From Climacium dendroides (lineage: Eukaryota; Streptophyta; Bryopsida; Hypnales; Climaciaceae), in NCBI GenBank assembly GCA_950106755.1, contig OX467092.1:5084001-5148000 (forward strand): a stretch of 64,000 nt of DNA. The letters are read 5' to 3'. A program made the translations under genes and the position numbers. Below the pieces are notes generated by a model. The model saw nothing but the letters and a program-made list of their open reading frames with translations, made no database searches and had not been told where the DNA came from. Below are positions 47,481 through 61,190 of this stretch, in pieces (the stretch's first letter is position 1; every line of letters begins with the position of its first letter).

Positions 47481-50284
47481 AATTAGAAAATTAATTTTAC
47501 TTTTGTTTTGACTATAGCAACGGCATAGGGCACATTAAGGTAGGTGGCTAGAATTCTACCCCTTTTCTTCAAACCATCCCCTAGTTGGCTTTAAAATGGA
47601 CCTTAAGAGGTTGGTAAATGGGTAATCAATGTTCCTTTGATGATGAAAGAGTGGTTTATCATTTACCAATTATTTGTTCATAGTTTGATAGGGGGCGTAA
47701 TTAGAGCCAATGTGGGTCCATTTCTGAAAGCATGTATGCGCATTCAAAAAAAAACTTTTTTACTCAAACTTTGAATGTTAATATCTTTTAATCCGTATGG
47801 ACAAACTTCATGAAATTTTTACTACATGATCTCGTACAAGTAAAGTACAAGATCCTACGGTTAGATTTTTAAAAACTAATTTTTTTGTTGCCTTGGATGA
47901 ATTGAGCAGAAATGGCAGTTTTGAGTGATTTTTGACCAAAAATAGGCCTTGGCACTTTAGGAGTAAAGTTTAGTACAGGCCGCATTCAGGACCCCCTGTC
48001 TACTACTTTTTGCATGCTACAGTGCTTGTTTTCAGAATGCATGTGTGTGGGTTTTGCAAAGGCCTAGGGATCATAAATAGCTACCTATGGCAGAATTCTT
48101 TGAAAATTCATAAGTAATTCATAAATGCTCTGAAAAATACGAAACCACTTGGGTTAGGTTCCAAATCAATTTTTCTTCAAAGACAAAGTGAAAAATGAAG
48201 ACAAATAATTTCATGCATCTAAAGACCATCAAAAAGGCCGACCCGCCCTTAAAAGGATCGCTTTTTGAGCCTCCTACCATGAAGTTTGCATGCAGTTGCT
48301 CTTAACTGAAGTTAAACTTAAGCTTAAATACTTGATTTATCACATCAACTCAACATGAACTGAACCAAGTCATGAGCTCCCCCCCAAAAAATTCTGAAGT
48401 TGCACTGAATTCCAATGTCAGTTAATATGGGGACTGCTGCCCCAGATTTCAAGGCCAAATTATCAGCTCCATGCACAGCATGCATGGCATGCATGCAGCC
48501 TGCCCAGCAGCCAGGGCCACCCACTAACTTAAGCGTAATTGACCTAAAATTTCCCAAATCCCAACAACAGGAAACATGCATGTCCAGCAGATGGCTCTTG
48601 TTTCCAGCCGCCACCCAAGCTCCTCCTCAACAAGGGAAAAAAAAATACGAAGAAAAAAATAAACCCATATCAAGTTAAACATTTTAAACACTCGTAGCTA
48701 AGAAAAAAATGAACTTTTCTACGAGCAAGAAAACGAACTTTTCTACGCATGGGTACGGCTTGGCTTTGCTTATCGGGATTTGTGACGGAGCCAAAACAAG
48801 GACAGAATTTGTTTTAAAAAACCCAAAAAAACCCAACAACGACAGAATCAGAGACAAGTTAAGTTTACACTTTGTGGGTGGAACATATGTACAAGCGAGT
48901 AGGAAGTACCCACGTAGAATTGAATTGCTTTTTTCCTTCATGACAAGGTCCCTTTATGTACCTAGCAAGTGGGATTAAAGAAAAGAAAAAGAAAAAGGTG
49001 GAATTAAAGAAAAGAAAAGAAAAAGGATAGGAAAGATCTCAATTTGTTAAGGTGTGATGAGAAAGCCGCAATGTGGGATTTGATTTTGTTAATCTTGCAA
49101 TGACGTGGTGGCATGAAAGTATCTAATGGATGACAGAGAATCCTTTTGTGTGAGGCGGGAGTAGAGAAGTGGTCTTGTGCAGTAGTTTGACCTCCAATGG
49201 ATGCTCTAGGGGGGTTGGTTGACCCCTAAATGCTTGAGGCCATTTTTCTGTCCCAAACCACTTAAAATTGCTATTTTTGCTGCGTTTGCTCAAAGAAATA
49301 ATTTTAAAAAAAAACTATCTGTAGGATTTTGTACTTTATTTGTCTCCCAAATTAGAAACGGGCCACTCAAATCTTTAATGGACATCATTAGTAATGCAGA
49401 GAGTAAGGGAGTCCTATTAATTATTCTATCAATTTTCAAAATATTAGTACTATTGTTATTTTGATAAATAAGAACTCTTCATCCTAATTCTCACTTTAAC
49501 TTTTTTGAATATGGATTTTAAAGTAAATTAAACTTCTATGATCATTTCAAAGCATCAATTCTAAGGATTTGTGTGGTAGAAAATCAAGTAAGTTAATTAG
49601 TAAAAAAGACTCCTTGTTGACCCATTCATTTCTTTATAATTATTTCCAAAGGATGTAAATTGAATAATTTAGACAGTGACATGTGTACCTTAAAATTAGG
49701 CACAAATAGGGGATCATAAAGCAACCTCCGCTTCTACATCATTGTAAAAATATCAATAAATCATCTAAACTTCCCATAAATTTATATAAAAAATGTATTT
49801 TACAAATTAAATACACCATACAAATTTTAATTAGAAAAGTACAATATTGTTTTTTTAGAAGTAGGGAACTTTGAACAATAATAACTTGTAATCCCTTAAG
49901 AACCAGGGATAGTTCAAGTTTCCAAAATTGCAAAGAAGCATTATAAAATGCAACTAAGAATGATAATTTAATGATGACTCTCAAGAAATAGTTAAAAAAT
50001 ATGATCTTTAAGTCATATCCATATGGTTAGATCAACTCCCGGATCAACTAGTTCAAAATATTAAAATTCAAGATTGACTTTCCAAAATCCAAATGCCCCT
50101 TGGCCTCGCAAATATACTTTAAAGGATAAGAAATTTCAAGGTCAAATATATTCTAACATCACTCAATATGAAAAATTAGAATAAACCAAAGATATGACAA
50201 AATAATAATATTTATCTTAAAAGAAGACACTTTGCATATGATTAATTAAATATCATCTACACAAACCTAAAATTTTGGTAGAGC

Positions 50285-50580
50285 TTTTTTGAAGAAGGTA
50301 CCCCCAAATGCCACTTTTAGCTATTGTGCCTAGTTACTATTATTAGATTGATTAAATTTTCATATTTTCTTGTTGGCAAGCCAAAGAAAGTACCAAATAA
50401 CCAAAGAAACAAACATTTGGATACTATATGCACATGATGTAAAGGATCAAAGTTTTTGGGGGGCAAAGGCTCTCACTAAAATTGTTTCTTCCACATAGGT
50501 ACATATTGATTTGGAAGATGTACCTATAGTGATGATGGCAATTTGGATTCAACGGTGCATTTGGAGGTGCCCACCTTAAA
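50285..50580. mobile_element. Family D element, diverged copy
   Basis: It has the same order of motifs as 28521-28800: TACTATTATTAGATTG, TTGTTGGCAA, ATTTGGATACT, GTTTCTTCCACATAGGTAC, GATGTACCTATAG and TTTGGAGGTGCCCACCTTA. The ends are mutated (GGTACCCCCAAA on the left). Confidence 0.6.
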
Positions 50581-51084
50581 TTTAAAAAAAATATATTTTT
50601 GTGTTCTTGAGAGCAAATGAAAAGTAGATTTCATTGCAAAAAGATAGTACAACAATGCCTAAGATATAGAATTATTTTTACCCCACAAGCTAAAAGCATC
50701 TCCACCTTTTCTTATTCTTTTTTGAAACACATGGACAATTTCCATTGAAACGATGGAATAATTTAACACAAAACTAGAGGACAAGTCCCGACGAGAATTT
50801 TTTAGAGCATCTCCACTTTTTTATTGGGGAAGCTCGTGCCCACCCTTCAAAACCTCCCCCACCATAGACATCGAAGCTAAAAAATCCAGCCTACCCCCAC
50901 CCAAATAAGAACATCTTCTTGCATCCTAACACACCCACTCATCTCTTCACCAAGTTCAAATTTTTCCTATCTAACAACGTTTTCATAACACTTTTTTGAA
51001 AAGTTTAACAACTATAGCAACTCCCACCAATGTGAGAGCCAATGCAAAGCTCTCAACAGTAAGCTAACAAGCTCTAAAACCGCC

Positions 51085-51375
51085 TACATCTTCAAATGTT
51101 CACTATGTATACATGTTTCTTTTTCATAGCCTTCAGCAATGTACAAACAATGTACATTTTAGGAGGTGATCGATTCTAGAGCCCTATGCCATTTCAACTT
51201 CAAAATTTCATAACTAATTCCACAAAGCTCCAAAAAATACGAAACGACTTGGGTTAGATGCCAATTCCACTTGTCTTTCAAGGAAAATTTACTTAAAATT
51301 ATTTCAAGAAGCTTCGCCTCCCCAAATTGAGTTTCAGCTCTTAGGTGGGCGATTTTTTTTGGACCTGTTACCGTA
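51085..51375. repeat. Dispersed repeat family A, second same-orientation copy
   Basis: It shares AACTAATTCCACAAAGCTCC, GATGCCAATTCCACTTGTC and CAGCTCTTAGGTGGGCGATT with 9245-9525. On the minus strand a frame of 140 codons (51581-51159) stays open and ends in FSLKDKWNWHLTQVVS and ISYEILKLKWHRA, close to the frame in the 21655-21965 copy. Confidence 0.6.
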
Positions 51376-54300
51376 GTGCTCATGCCTAAGACTTGGAGAA
51401 GAAAAAAAGGTGTACAACTAACTGATGGTGGAGCCAAAAAGGACAATTTGAGCCATGCAAAAAGCCATTTGACAAGGCAGTTTCTCTGTGAAAGAGTGGA
51501 GATGCTCTTACGGACTGCATAAAATTTCTCCCAAAGGATGCTCAAGGATATTTTTTCTTTATTTCTTCTTTTGTATTCCATAGCTGGTAACTGACTTCAG
51601 TTGTAGGTATCCATGAAAGAAATGTTTAATTCTTCAGAATTTTATTTGTATAAATTTTATTCAAAAAGTTAGCTAGTTCAGCAGCCAACCCAGCTACCCA
51701 CTTTGAACTAACAAATGATGGTACAATGCCTACCCATTTTTAATAAACATAGAATTGAAATTTTGTTTCTAATATTTCTGAATGTTTTTGGAATTCAGAA
51801 TCCAAGCGTACTCATAAGAAAAAGGTCATCATTTCAAAATATTCTCACTACGATATGCTCCTTCAAATTGCATTGCCTCAACTATTTTTCTATTGATAAA
51901 GCTTTAAACTCAAATATCTATTAAGCTGTGTAATAAAATAATTTAAATTTTTTTGAAGTGCTCACTCTCAATGTGAATTTCAATATCCTATGGTTATATT
52001 CTATTTTTTTCTCAAGAAAAAAATGTGAAGAAAGTTTGTCAAGTTCTTGGCTATTTTGGCTTATTTTGAAAGTACAACCAATTTAGGTGAACAAGATGAC
52101 GATTATGGATACACTTTTTGTTGGTTTTGGAGTAGTCTAGAGATTGATTTGGGCCAACTAGGACATACACTTCAAAAATTCATAACAAATTTATACTTTG
52201 TCAAAAAAAATTAAATTTTAATTGTTCTCCCCTATATTATGTGGATCCTGAAAAAAATTCAACAATGACAATAGAACAAACTAGCCACTTTGCCCATCAA
52301 ACACTAGTTTACCTTTAACCCCTAATGACCCAATATATCCTAACATGGTTAGAACATGAAGGCCTAATAAAGTGCTTCCTTATGATGAATTTACACTCAA
52401 AAGGTAGAAGTTTCTATTGCAATCATTAATGACTCCATCCTTGTCATTTAAGACATTGGTTATGGCCACTAAGTCAACTTAATGTTGTTCAAATCTCATT
52501 TATTGAAAAAAGTTTGTCATGGATTGATGCAAGACTGTAATGGGTCATTCCTTCAGTGTTTGTCATGGGCCTTTTGCTTGTGATAAGTTAGTTTACTGTG
52601 GTTAGTACATGGACATCAATTCCATTGAAAGCAAATAAATGTTTTACTATTACAAGTGCCCTATTTTTTCTCCATGAGTCAAATGAAAGTAGAAGCAAGA
52701 AGCACAAGCTACAATGTTGAATTGTGAGTAGAGAAGGTTGTCTAAGCTATCACAATAGAAAGGAGATTAATATGAGAGCAAAAAAAAAAAAAGTATTCAA
52801 TATTTCAAATAAGAAAGCCTTTATTTCAAATAAGGACTTTGATAAGGTAAGTACAACTAATTGCAACCCTCATCTGATTGTATTATTATGTAGACTCCTT
52901 CTAAATTTTATAATATCTAAATTTAGGATAGTCATTTATTATCTTATAAGAGTTGTAACCTCATGAATAGGAGAAAAATGACATCTTTAAATTTAGATTT
53001 TGAAATAAAGATGGACATGCATGATAATGCAATAAAATAGGTATAGTTACCTTATAGGGTGATAGACTTTTTAAAAGTTTGAAATTATAATTCATTTCCT
53101 TCAAAATTCTATTCTTTCCAAGGAATGATTGAGTTTACTATAGATGCTTCGCAATTTGCAAGGTCTTAAACAAATTGGGTAGAACATGATTATTCTTTCT
53201 CCAAAGTACTACACATGTTAATTCAATTACTATGCTTTGCATTAATAATTCTAATGTTCATTAAATTGTAAATATGTGAATTTGCAAGGTGCACTAATAT
53301 GATACTTCACAATATTCTAGATAAAATCAATGTAAGATGGTTTATATTATTGTTTCTATTTCAAAAAATGTAATTGTCATTCAGATTTCATCCAACTTTG
53401 ATCTACATTCATTCAATATTCTACTAAATTTCATCCAAAGTGTTCACACAAATTGGATCACATTCATGCGATCCAAAATAATGGGAAGGAATTTTACAAT
53501 ACTCAAATTGTTACTCTAAATCAAATATCTAATACAATTTCCTTGATACTTTTCTTTTCATGTGGATGAACTCTCCCACCCAATGTTGTTTCTATTCCAC
53601 AAGTACATGAGCTAACAATTGCAACAAAAGAGATAATGAAGCAGGGTGCACCAAATGGTATAAGCTGAACTACCTCATTTGAGACATTACGGGAGGAAGT
53701 CCATTGTGGATAAAATCATGTTAATGGTGTACTTTTCAAAACTTAATCCTTGAAGGGGCTAAAAACCTTTTACAGTTGTAGAATATATTTTGATTGCAAT
53801 AGTATTTGATTAGAAAAACATTGACCAAATAATTTTCATTACGAAGTAAATTATTGACCTTGCTATGCTATAATTTGCATAAGATAAACATATAATTCAC
53901 CATATTGCATGTAAAATAAGACTTCAACATTTCAAAATAGTTATTGTTACAAATTATGGAAATTTGCATGTCAGCTCAAGATGTCGGAGAGTTCTATTCT
54001 ACCAAATCCTGTCAACATGTGAGCTAATGTGTAACTTCGTTCTGGGGACAATTGGTGATGGTTAAAGTAAAAATACTGTCTACTTCAAATGGAAAACTTC
54101 GTTGCACCCAATAAGTTACCGTGTGAACTGGGGTTGTTCAATTGCAGTTGTTGAACAAAAAATATGGCCCAACAAATCAATGACCCACAATCATTCGGCT
54201 CAAGGAAGTTGTACCGCTACTTTGCAGCTACCAAGGTTTACACAAGCGTCACATCAAATTTTGAAAATATATATTTACTACGATCCACAATATTTGGTGT

Positions 54301-55077
54301 AAAGAGCCTTGGTGTAAAGAGCCTTGGCAGCTAACATAATTAATAGTCAAAAATCTTGCAACAATACACAATTTTGTGTCAACGCAACTTTCCACCAAGG
54401 TACAAGTTCACAGACGTGCAGGAATGAGAGTCAGCAACTCAGGTCCATGTCAATCATGGTGGGCAAGCTGCAAAAACCATTTCCGCTTCAACATTCTAGC
54501 AACTGCTAGTCAATCAACAAATCCTTCTACAGTCTACAGAATGACAACTTTGGGGAAAACCGGCAAACTTTCAAATAATTGTAAAATATTGTAAGTCTCA
54601 AAACTCTCCGGACTATTGTAGACTTCTCCTATCCCTATCGTCACCACATGGTGCTTGGCAATTGCTGAGGAGGGGGATCTAAAGCCAAAACACCAATCCT
54701 TTCCCACGCTATGAAATAGTCCTATATATCCAGGAACTAATTCTAATTTCGTCCAACAACCATCCTCGACTGAGTATCAAGTACGTACAAAATGCTATGA
54801 AACAGTTAAAAACGAAGACAAAACTTCGTTTTTTCACGTATGTGAGTCTGTTGGGGGTCGTTCTACCAACAATGTCATAGGCATAACGCCTGATGTCCCC
54901 TTCAGAAGGTCTAGTTAAGTCTGATACGTTTACAAAGTCAGTGCGTGTTGCAACGTAAAAAGAAAATTTGCTATCTTTATCATACATCACCCCAAAACAG
55001 AAAAAGAATCAGAAACGCAACGCCCACCGAAGTGTTAAGCGTCCCTGCCACAGTAAAGGTATGATTGGGAGTGTCCT

Positions 55078-58000
55078 TTACGTCATCTCAGTCGAGACTC
55101 CTGGTCGTGACTTGTCTCGTGCTCCCATTTCCAGATCGTTTTGTGGAGCCCTTGTTGTTGGAATTGCTCGGGGACCATGTAAACCATGGCTGAAAATTCC
55201 CTGCGGCTCGTATTCAAATGGATATCCAGCTGTTCATCAACACAGAATTGCAACATCAGTCCATCACATTTCTAAGGCCAAGATTCTGTAGAATCGAAAA
55301 ACTTGTTGCCCAAATAGCCTTATCATGTCTTCCATGAAAACAAGCTCAATTATGAAAAAAGCATCAACTATCTAATATAGACAAGTTCTACATACTACTG
55401 CAAACGGGATTTTCAGTAAAGTGAGAGACTGTTCAGGAATTAGTACACAACTTCGGAAGTAGCATTTTCTCCATGACAAAGATTCTCTTTATGGTGCTGT
55501 CTAAAAGTCCTGAAGTGGTTTCACATTAGATTTCATTGTAATCGAAATGAGGAGTCTCAGAAAAGAGGTCTTACCCCATGACCCGGCATAGATGCTCGGG
55601 TAGTGTTGTCTGTAACAGAAATATGCAATGGGGAGTCCTGCAGACCATGAAACAGCATCACGTTCATTATATACTTTCATAACAAGAAATCGGAATAATT
55701 TTTTATCACAATGCATCCATCTGCCACGTTCCTGCTGATCGGTTTCAACATCCTCCAGCAGAACCTACCTCAGAAAATGTATGAAGTCTAGGAATCAAGA
55801 CTCGGTGACAGATCTAGGGTGAGGTGAGATTGAGTTCAAACTCTCACCAATAAAAGCAGCACCAAGGATGTCCACCCAGCGATGTTGGTAATCGTTAACT
55901 CGAGAAATGGCAATCAGTACTGAAGCCAGATGAGGAACCAAGACAAAAAACACTCTGGAAGAATAGCCTCTCTTGTCAAAGAGACTCAGTTTCCCTGCTA
56001 AGTATAAAGACAGGTAACCCAGGCCAGCAAAGCACCCTGAAGGACAGCCGGCAATGAAGAGTTTCAGATAGAAAACAAATGAATGCTAACTTAGGCACAC
56101 TCTCATATGCAGTAGTTATCTGAAGCTAGAAAGTTTTAAGTACTACATCCTGCAGTGAACACAAAACAATTGCGACGATCATTCATTTTTCTAAACGAAG
56201 TGCTACAAGGAAACAAGGCACAGGAGCTTTACATGAAACATGTCCACTTGGAAAGCTTTTGTAACCATCTTTGTACTCTGTCATGTTAGTTGGGTGACAG
56301 ATAGCTTGTCTACGGGAGTCATTGGAGTATACCTGCAGCACATCACGGTTATTCAGAGAGGCTTATTTTAGCATCACATCCTCCCATAACATTCTTGAAG
56401 GAGCTGAGAACACAACGGGCTCGTCCGCTATTTCAAGAGGGTCACGGTGTCCATAAAATACTCGAATCTTTCTCTGGCACATATCCTCTCAAATCTTGAG
56501 TTCAAGAATGGAGGGCTTGGTACCGATCAACTACCATAAGCAAGTGTAGATCAGTTACTGCCAACCATAAAGTAGCTACAGCGAAAGGTACGCGGTCAAC
56601 AGAGATCTAGAATGTTGAGCAATTGCTGGCTCAATCCTGAAGTATTACTTGACAAGAGGATTAAGTGTACTTCAAGTAGTACATCTAGAAATCTTACCGC
56701 AATTCCATCAGGAAAACAGCGATCGAAAAAGTCAGGGCGAGGCATTCCAACCATATTCTTTACGGAATCTGTAAAGAGCGCAGTCATAGTGATTGCCGTT
56801 GCAAGGCCTGCAAATAATATAACCACCACTGGTAAGTACGCCTGACCCGAGGATATTCTTTGGCTAGTTTCTGGGATAGGTTGAGTGAACTAATAACACT
56901 TTGAATCACCTCAAGAAATGAACAGCTACTTTAGTCAACCATCTCACTCAGTAGAATTTAGACCATGAAGTGCCGAGATTTCATGATTTTTAAATGACCA
57001 AGTCGATTGATCATATTGAGGAAATTGTAACTCAGACTGGACCGAATTTAATGCCAGAGAATAACATTGCATGTGCTGGTCCGAGAGTAAGTAAAAACTA
57101 AAAAAAAGAAAGTCCCAATATGACTCACTCAAAAGTACAATCAAATCACGAATACAAGTTTGAGCCTCTTAAGCATTTACGCGCGTTAAAGAAGATGAAA
57201 CAAGTATCCCTTTGATAGTCACGTAATAAATTCAAGGGAAATTCCCAGTGTACTCACCAAGGAAAGAATTGTGAAAATCACGAATACTTCTTCTCCGAAT
57301 GAAGTAAGCGAGGAAGAAAAGGAACGGAATCACCACCGCCACAACCTGCACTCATATTTCCATGAGCATTCTTAGCATCAACAAGCCCCTAATCGAAAGG
57401 GTCTCTCCTCCAATGAGAAACGTGTAATCTTCACTGCCCATATGCAACACCAGCATAAACCCACATATTGATGACACAAGATTTACACAATCAAAACAGG
57501 AGATCAAAAAAGGAGAGTCTGGAGCTGATTATTTGTACACCTACAGACAATCACCTTTGCAATAGCAAAACTTTATCATTCTGTGTCCAAATAATGCATG
57601 CTGAAGTGCGTTGGAACCCTCTTTCACTTGCCAGCAACAACAAATAAAAATTATTTGTGGCGCATACCCCAATAGACCAAGTGGGGACAGTGTCCGTCTG
57701 GGTCGGGTACTTGTAATCCTGCATCTTGGTCTCGTCCACAAACCGATGGAACGGCGGAATGGCGAGGTAGACCACAATCTCCATGCCAATCATGGCAGCC
57801 ACACCAGCCCAGTCCCGCAAATGGTGTTTAATCAACTGCAGCAGTTTCACTTTGTGAAGCGGCCGCTCCACTGGCTCCCTGCCCACGTCGTCCTCCCATC
57901 CATTTCGTCTGCCTGCACAACATTCCAAAGGAAGTCAGAAAAAAAAAGCCAAGGTCATCTCAACCTTGTAACAACAAGAAACTTGCAAAAGACGAGAAAC

Positions 58001-58533
58001 TACTGATACTGATACATACACAAGCCCATCGTGCACAGACGTAAAGCGAAACTGTAGAAGAGTAAGGAGAAGAATTCAAGGTCGCAAGCACCGGATAGTG
58101 CCACCAATACTCGAAGCGTGCAATAACTCAATGGCTAAAACAGAAAGATAGATACGTTTCATATGCAAGAACAATCGTTCACAAATATAACCCAAAGCAG
58201 TAGAAGCAGAAGTATCAAATTCAAGCTCCAAACACAGAATAGCACGTGCAAAACTACTCGAATCCGTGCAACAATTCAATGACTGATACAGAAATATTCA
58301 AAAGAGTTGCGTTTCAAACATAAACCCATCGTTCAGACATAACCCATAGGAGTAGAAGAGGAAGTATCAGAACTCAAGCTCCAAGCACAGAATAGTGCAC
58401 CAGTACTCAAACCGTGCAAGAATTCAATGACCGACACAGAAAGAGCTAGTGACAAAATAGTTGCGTTTCATATCGTTCACAGACATATATAACCGAAAGC
58501 ATATCAGAGTGTACGCCACATACCGTAGCTCAT
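55078..58533 (-). CDS. LPP: Lipid phosphate phosphatase (PAP2 family), 8 exons
   Basis: Exons, reading leftward: 58533-58524 (10 bases), 57912-57668, 57345-57258, 56807-56698, 56332-56233, 56036-55848, 55637-55575 and 55229-55078, giving 318 aa. This type of enzyme removes phosphate from phosphatidic acid and related lipid phosphates at membranes. All three catalytic motifs are present: KNMVGMPRP (131-139), [11 protein letters not shown] (175-185; PSGH with catalytic His182) and [13 protein letters not shown] (229-241; nucleophile His236, Asp240). Around them are about six membrane spans, such as [49 protein letters not shown] and [16 protein letters not shown]. The N-terminus is short ([12 protein letters not shown]), and the tail has [11 protein letters not shown] as in plant relatives. 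The last exon's acceptor (AACAG before 55229) is the least certain junction. Length and layout match plant LPP1/2/3-type proteins. Confidence 0.93.
58010..58500 (-). repeat. Three tandem copies of a roughly 150-base unit in LPP intron 1
   Basis: Units starting GTAGAAG at 58054, 58200 and 58352 each carry AAGTATCA or AGAATTCAAG, CAAGCTCCAA(A/G)CACAGAAT, ACTCGAA/ACTCAAACCGTGCA, ATTCAATGAC and GTTGCGTTTC-like segments, followed by a CCATCGTTCA stretch. The copies are moderately diverged and lie wholly within the first intron (58523-57913). Confidence 0.7.
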
Positions 58534-58999
58534 TTTGACGATCTCCAAGTGCAGATTCCGAACCGGAACGTCTCCGCCACCCCGCAACACTCAATCTGTC
58601 ACAGAAACAATCTCACCACCAATCACGACCAAGACCAAACCTCGACCAAGTAAATCAAAACTCCATAGCCAGCTACGGTTGGTCCATGAATACTTCATCA
58701 TTCGAAACATTGACCCAATACTCTATCAATCACAAAATCGACACAAACAAAGTCCAATACCCAAACCTTACAATACAGTCCTCTACAAGAAATGGTGTCT
58801 ATTCTCTACTGCCATGTATTCCCTTCATTTGCTCTCAAGAACAACAAGAATTCTCAGCTAAGAAGAGAACCAGAGTTTCAAATAGGAATAAACTTCACGT
58901 CCTTCTAGTACCAGAGAGTACCACAATTGTACCAGCGAGTACCAAAGATTGCAAAGAACACCATTTCAGAAGCACCTCTTAATGGCGAGAGAGTTCTTC

Positions 59000-59085
59000 C
59001 TGCAAATGAAAGGAAGCTCCTTACGCCTAGGTCAGCAAAAAGAGGAGCTTCCTGAAAACTTCATAGCTAAGGTGATCGAGCTTAC
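59000..59085 (-). other. Possible 5' leader intron of the LPP gene
   Basis: On the minus strand, CATG|GTAAGCTCG at the right edge and TTCATTTGCAG|GAAGAAC at the left edge form a good 86-base intron in leader-like DNA about 470 bases upstream of the LPP start codon. A 58-codon ATG frame on the plus strand (58982-59155) overlaps it and has no recognised domain. Both readings are tentative. Confidence 0.3.
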
Positions 59086-59322
59086 CATGAAGCTGGGTGA
59101 CCATGAAATCGGCAGCAGCGTGGAATTGAATGTGGACGGCGTTGTCGTTGCACGCTGATTTCATACTTGGTAGTGAAGAATGCTTAGCCGGCGACTGGTG
59201 GGGCTCAGAATGTAGACTTTCGGTAGATTTTAGAAGGGGAATGTACGTAAGGAGTGGATTGGTGAGAGGAGGCGATCACAGCGGCTCTGGCGCCGGTCAG
59301 AACGGATGCCTGGGCATTCTGA

Positions 59323-59349
59323 CACGTGTACAGTGGGCCGTTTTATTTA
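59323..59349 (-). promoter_or_regulatory. Candidate LPP core promoter with G-box
   Basis: A palindromic CACGTG (59323-59328) and a TATA-like TAAATAAAA on the minus strand (59349-59341) lie at the edge between GC-balanced leader DNA and AT-rich intergenic DNA. This placement fits an LPP promoter reading leftward, but no experimental start is visible. Confidence 0.3.
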
Positions 59350-61034
59350 GGGTATGCTGATTCGTAGCAGACAGTTCAACAGATCCCGTGATCAACGTTT
59401 TTATATTAAGGTATAAGCACCTATTACCGTTCATTTAATTTAAGGCGGTGTGGATAGATGGAGTGAAAATCACAATTAGGTATTATTTTTGTCCTATAGA
59501 CTAATGAAAATCAGTAATAATAAAAATTAAAAAATTGAAATTTGAAGAATTTCTGCATTTTAATGTGAATAGAATTTTTGTAGATTATGTGAATTTTGAA
59601 TGTCAAGACTTGGAGAAACATCAAAGTGTGCAATAGGTGCGTGTTTGAAGTGCTCTGAGTTAGCCCCCAAACCATTTACTAAAAGCTTGTTGCTTTTACA
59701 ACCATGAAATACCATTTGTAAAGTAGGATACCATTAGAAGAGGTTTGAGGGCAAAAAAAGATTGCAAGTTCCTATGAGTTCCTAGACTATGGGGAACTTT
59801 AGGAACTCTACCAAATCAACAGTCTAACGTGGCTGCAATCGTACCACATCAAATAATATTAATTAATTAATAGTTTTAAAATAGTTTTCTTGAAAAATAT
59901 TATTTTAATTAAATACTTATTATTATTTTTTACTATTTAATTTTTTGATGCATTTCCAACTAGGAGAACAGGCTTGAAACAATCCTCCCAAACCCTCAAA
60001 CCTCTTTTAATGATTGAAAACAAATGGTTTGAGGTCATATTAGGGACACTTCAATAAGGCACCCATTGGACAAAAAATGAGGGTGGGAAAATGGTGAAGG
60101 AGATAGCTACTTTAGTAGTACTTGTTTTGTATAAGGGAGAATAAGATAATTTAAAAATTACTTTTATTTTTATTTTGACTAGTTACTTACTCAAAAATCA
60201 CTATAAAATTCGAATTTTTGAACATTTTGTAGAGGCCACCCCATTTTTCTTAAAATTATTTATTTATTTATTTTTGAAACAAATGGAAATCCATTGCGGC
60301 TGCCCCCATTTTTTTATAAATGCATCATTTCAGGCACTCCCCTCCGTAAAAGGTTGAAAAGGCTATGTAAAGGGCTAAAGAGTCTATATCTATTTATTTT
60401 TTTTAAATTTAATTTGAAAGGACAAGTAGGAGAGATAGGCCTTCGCCCCTTTCCCAGCAAGAATATTCAATCAGCCACAGTTGCAGCCTCCCTGGAAGTC
60501 CAGCTCGGATGTAGTGGAGGTTGAGACTGAGCGTGCCACGTGGTTTTAAGCACAACTGGAACATGCCACGTCAGAAGGTTTACGTGTCAGTGTTTGTGTG
60601 GTGGAGGGGCTGACAGCATTCATAAGGTAGGAATACCATAAACGGTTTAAATAAGCATTAATTTTCGGCCTGTAGAATTTGGGGAATACATTGAGAAATT
60701 GAGCTCAATGTGTGCAGAATTAATAAGGTTGAGGAAGAATGCCAAAGAAAAAAAAGAATTTTTTTTCTTCATGAATGAATATTTTATTCGATATAAACGT
60801 GGATTCTTCATTTGGCCCCCATTCCTATATCATAGCTGCACCTAAAATAGCTACTTTCAAAACTCGAACTTGTCTCAGTGAAGTGTGGATGAATCGAATA
60901 TTTTTGAAACCAACAATAGAGGCAACTGTTGTCTGTTTTAGGACACCTTATTTCTACCATTAGGAGGAGGGGGGCATCATTATTGGCATTCCTAATGTAA
61001 CTTAGTATTTTGGGAGGGAGAGGGGGTCCCTTTT

Positions 61035-61190
61035 GAGGGGATAATGAGTGAATCACTTTTGAGGGGATAGTGAGTGAATTACTTTTGAAGGGATAGTGAG
61101 TGAATCACTTTCGAGGGGATAGTGAGTGAATTACTTTCGAGGGGATAGTGAGTGAATTACTTTCGAGGGGATAGTGAGTAAATTACTTCA
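61035..61190. repeat. 26-base tandem array, six copies
   Basis: Units starting GAGGGGATAGTGAGTGAAT at 61035, 61061, 61087, 61113, 61139 and 61165 differ at one to three positions (C/T alternation in GAAT(C/T)ACTTT(T/C)). It ends where TTACTTCACTCACCCC begins, which partly inverts the unit. Confidence 0.85.

Larger units (their letters stand above)
28000..54990. other. 27 kb gene-poor, AT-rich repeat region
   Basis: No intact gene is supported across this stretch. It holds diverged copies of at least five dispersed repeat families, several tandem repeats, a long inverted repeat, two elements with terminal inverted repeats (near 41363-43385 and 45221-45822), and one broken reading frame. No reverse transcriptase, integrase or transposase motif was recognised, and no paired LTRs were seen. 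Confidence 0.6.

Noticed and set aside
54709..54990. Minus-strand 93-codon frame downstream of LPP
   Set aside because: It lies just past the LPP stop codon, so it is likely 3' untranslated or intergenic; no domain or splice support.
58982..59155. Plus-strand 58-codon small protein frame
   Set aside because: It is plausible in composition, but it overlaps what looks like the LPP leader and a leader intron on the other strand, and no family is recognised.
61035..61190. CRISPR-like regularly spaced repeats
   Set aside because: The units are adjacent without unique spacers, and the context is a plant nuclear genome.
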